In this document: positions 6,018 to 6,544 of the stretch, in pieces | How the letters are laid out: each line of letters starts with the position of its first letter | How positions within the stretch are numbered: the first letter of the stretch is position 1 | Program-made: the position numbers and the translations under genes | The notes under the pieces: model-generated | Database searches by the model: none | Told to the model about the DNA's origin: nothing | What the model saw: the letters and a program-made list of their open reading frames with translations, nothing else | Assembly: GCA_027717925.1 (NCBI GenBank) | Contig: JALLON010000149.1 | Span: forward strand, 1-6,544 | Reading direction: 5' to 3' | Length of the DNA: 6,544 bases | Origin: Acidobacteria bacterium AH-259-G07 | Lineage (GTDB): Bacteria; Acidobacteriota; UBA6911; RPQK01; JADFOI01

Positions 6018-6544
6018 GGAGGCTTTACTGCCTTTTGCAGATTCTGAAGATCCTTCTCAATCTGCTCCGCTAATTGCGCCTGTCCCAATTGAATGGCCCG
6101 TTGTTTTGCACTCTGAGCATAATCGAGAGCTTTCTTCAGTTCCCCCGTCCGAACGTAGGCGGCCGCGAGTGCGTACATGAAGCGCGCCGTATTTTCGTCC
6201 TCGGGTGTCAGAATTTTCGAAAACTGTTCGATGGCTTCCTTGTTTTTCCCCAAAGCAACAAGCGTACGACCAAAGTTAAAGCGAGCCAGCCGGTAACTGG
6301 GATCGTTGTTCAAGGCTTCACGGTAGTGTTTAACGGCTTCTTCCAATTTCCCTTCGCTTTCCAGCATGCGGCCCAGATTGTTGTGAGCATGGGCAAAATG
6401 AGGATTGATCCCGAGAGCTTTTCGAAAGGCTTCAGCGGCCTCCTTATGGCGGCCTTGCATACTCAATAGCACTCCGAAATTGTAATGGCTCTCAGCCAGG
6501 TTCGGATTGATTTCGAGTGACTTTCCGTAATGGAGTTCGGCCTT
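6014..6544 (-). CDS. Tetratricopeptide-repeat protein (partial, 5' end outside window)
   Basis: The 3'-terminal 176 codons are visible. The frame stays open to the window edge, so the true start lies beyond 6544. The GTG at 6472 and the ATG at 6460 both fall inside a repeat and are not starts. Counting from the edge, residues 1-16 end one TPR (KSLEINPN). Full 34-residue TPRs follow at 17-50, 51-84 and 85-118, each with the alternating G/A/Y/F pattern and KEA or EEA turn. A degenerate fifth (about 119-152) leads into a charged C-terminal helix ending KAVKPP. TPRs form a helical superhelix for protein-protein contacts. Whether this protein is periplasmic, membrane-anchored or cytoplasmic depends on the missing N-terminus. 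Its TGA overlaps the ATG of the CRTAC1 gene by four bases (ATGA), which makes one operon with coupled translation very likely. TPR and ASPIC/FG-GAP modules often occur together, sometimes fused, in Acidobacteriota. Confidence 0.92.
   Translation of the reverse strand, partial: KAELHYGKSLEINPNLAESHYNFGVLLSMQGRHKEAAEAFRKALGINPHFAHAHNNLGRMLESEGKLEEAVKHYREALNNDPSYRLARFNFGRTLVALGKNKEAIEQFSKILTPEDENTARFMYALAAAYVRTGELKKALDYAQSAKQRAIQLGQAQLAEQIEKDLQNLQKAVKPP

Noticed and set aside
6458..6472. GTG at 6472 or ATG at 6460 as the start of the TPR gene
   Set aside because: The frame is open to the window edge and the upstream residues (KSLEINPN, ESHYNFG) are continuous TPR sequence, so both codons are internal.

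Overview
The window reads as a minus-strand stretch of a genome that is probably Acidobacteriota. The inference rests on gene content: a very large Oar-like outer-membrane receptor with an N-terminal carboxypeptidase-regulatory-like domain, next to a TPR gene that overlaps an FG-GAP/ASPIC (CRTAC1-type) gene. These families are typical of that phylum, but no marker gene is present, so the assignment is an inference.

All four supported genes are on the minus strand, so transcription runs from right to left. At 6544-6014 lies the 3' part of a tetratricopeptide-repeat gene that enters from outside the window. Its TGA overlaps the ATG of a CRTAC1-family gene (6017-4239) in an ATGA junction. That gene encodes an exported seven-motif calcium-type beta-propeller ending in an ASPIC/UnbV domain. 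A gap of about 430 bases follows. It contains a REP-like doublet touching the CRTAC1 stop codon, an AT-rich inverted repeat and the leader of the next gene. The largest gene (3812-429) encodes a complete 1127-residue Oar-like TonB-dependent receptor with a signal peptide, a strong Shine-Dalgarno and a C-terminal phenylalanine, and it is closed by a clear intrinsic terminator at 362-401. A second REP-like cluster (224-354) follows. At the very edge (67-1) is the start of a fourth gene, a GTG-initiated signal peptide behind a good Shine-Dalgarno.

Functionally this looks like a cell-envelope locus. The TPR protein and the secreted propeller are probably co-translated. The receptor has its own leader and terminator and may be a separate transcription unit. 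A joint role for propeller and receptor at the cell surface is plausible but not shown by the sequence. No substrate can be named.

The most unusual structure is the repeat family. Two 77-82 bp composites made of GTAG-footed hairpins lie in opposite orientations on either side of the receptor gene. One has gained two extra tandem units, and the other supplies the stop codon of the CRTAC1 gene. No RAYT/REP transposase, tRNA, rRNA, CRISPR array or insertion sequence is visible. I found no clear case for a wholly new multi-gene system here.
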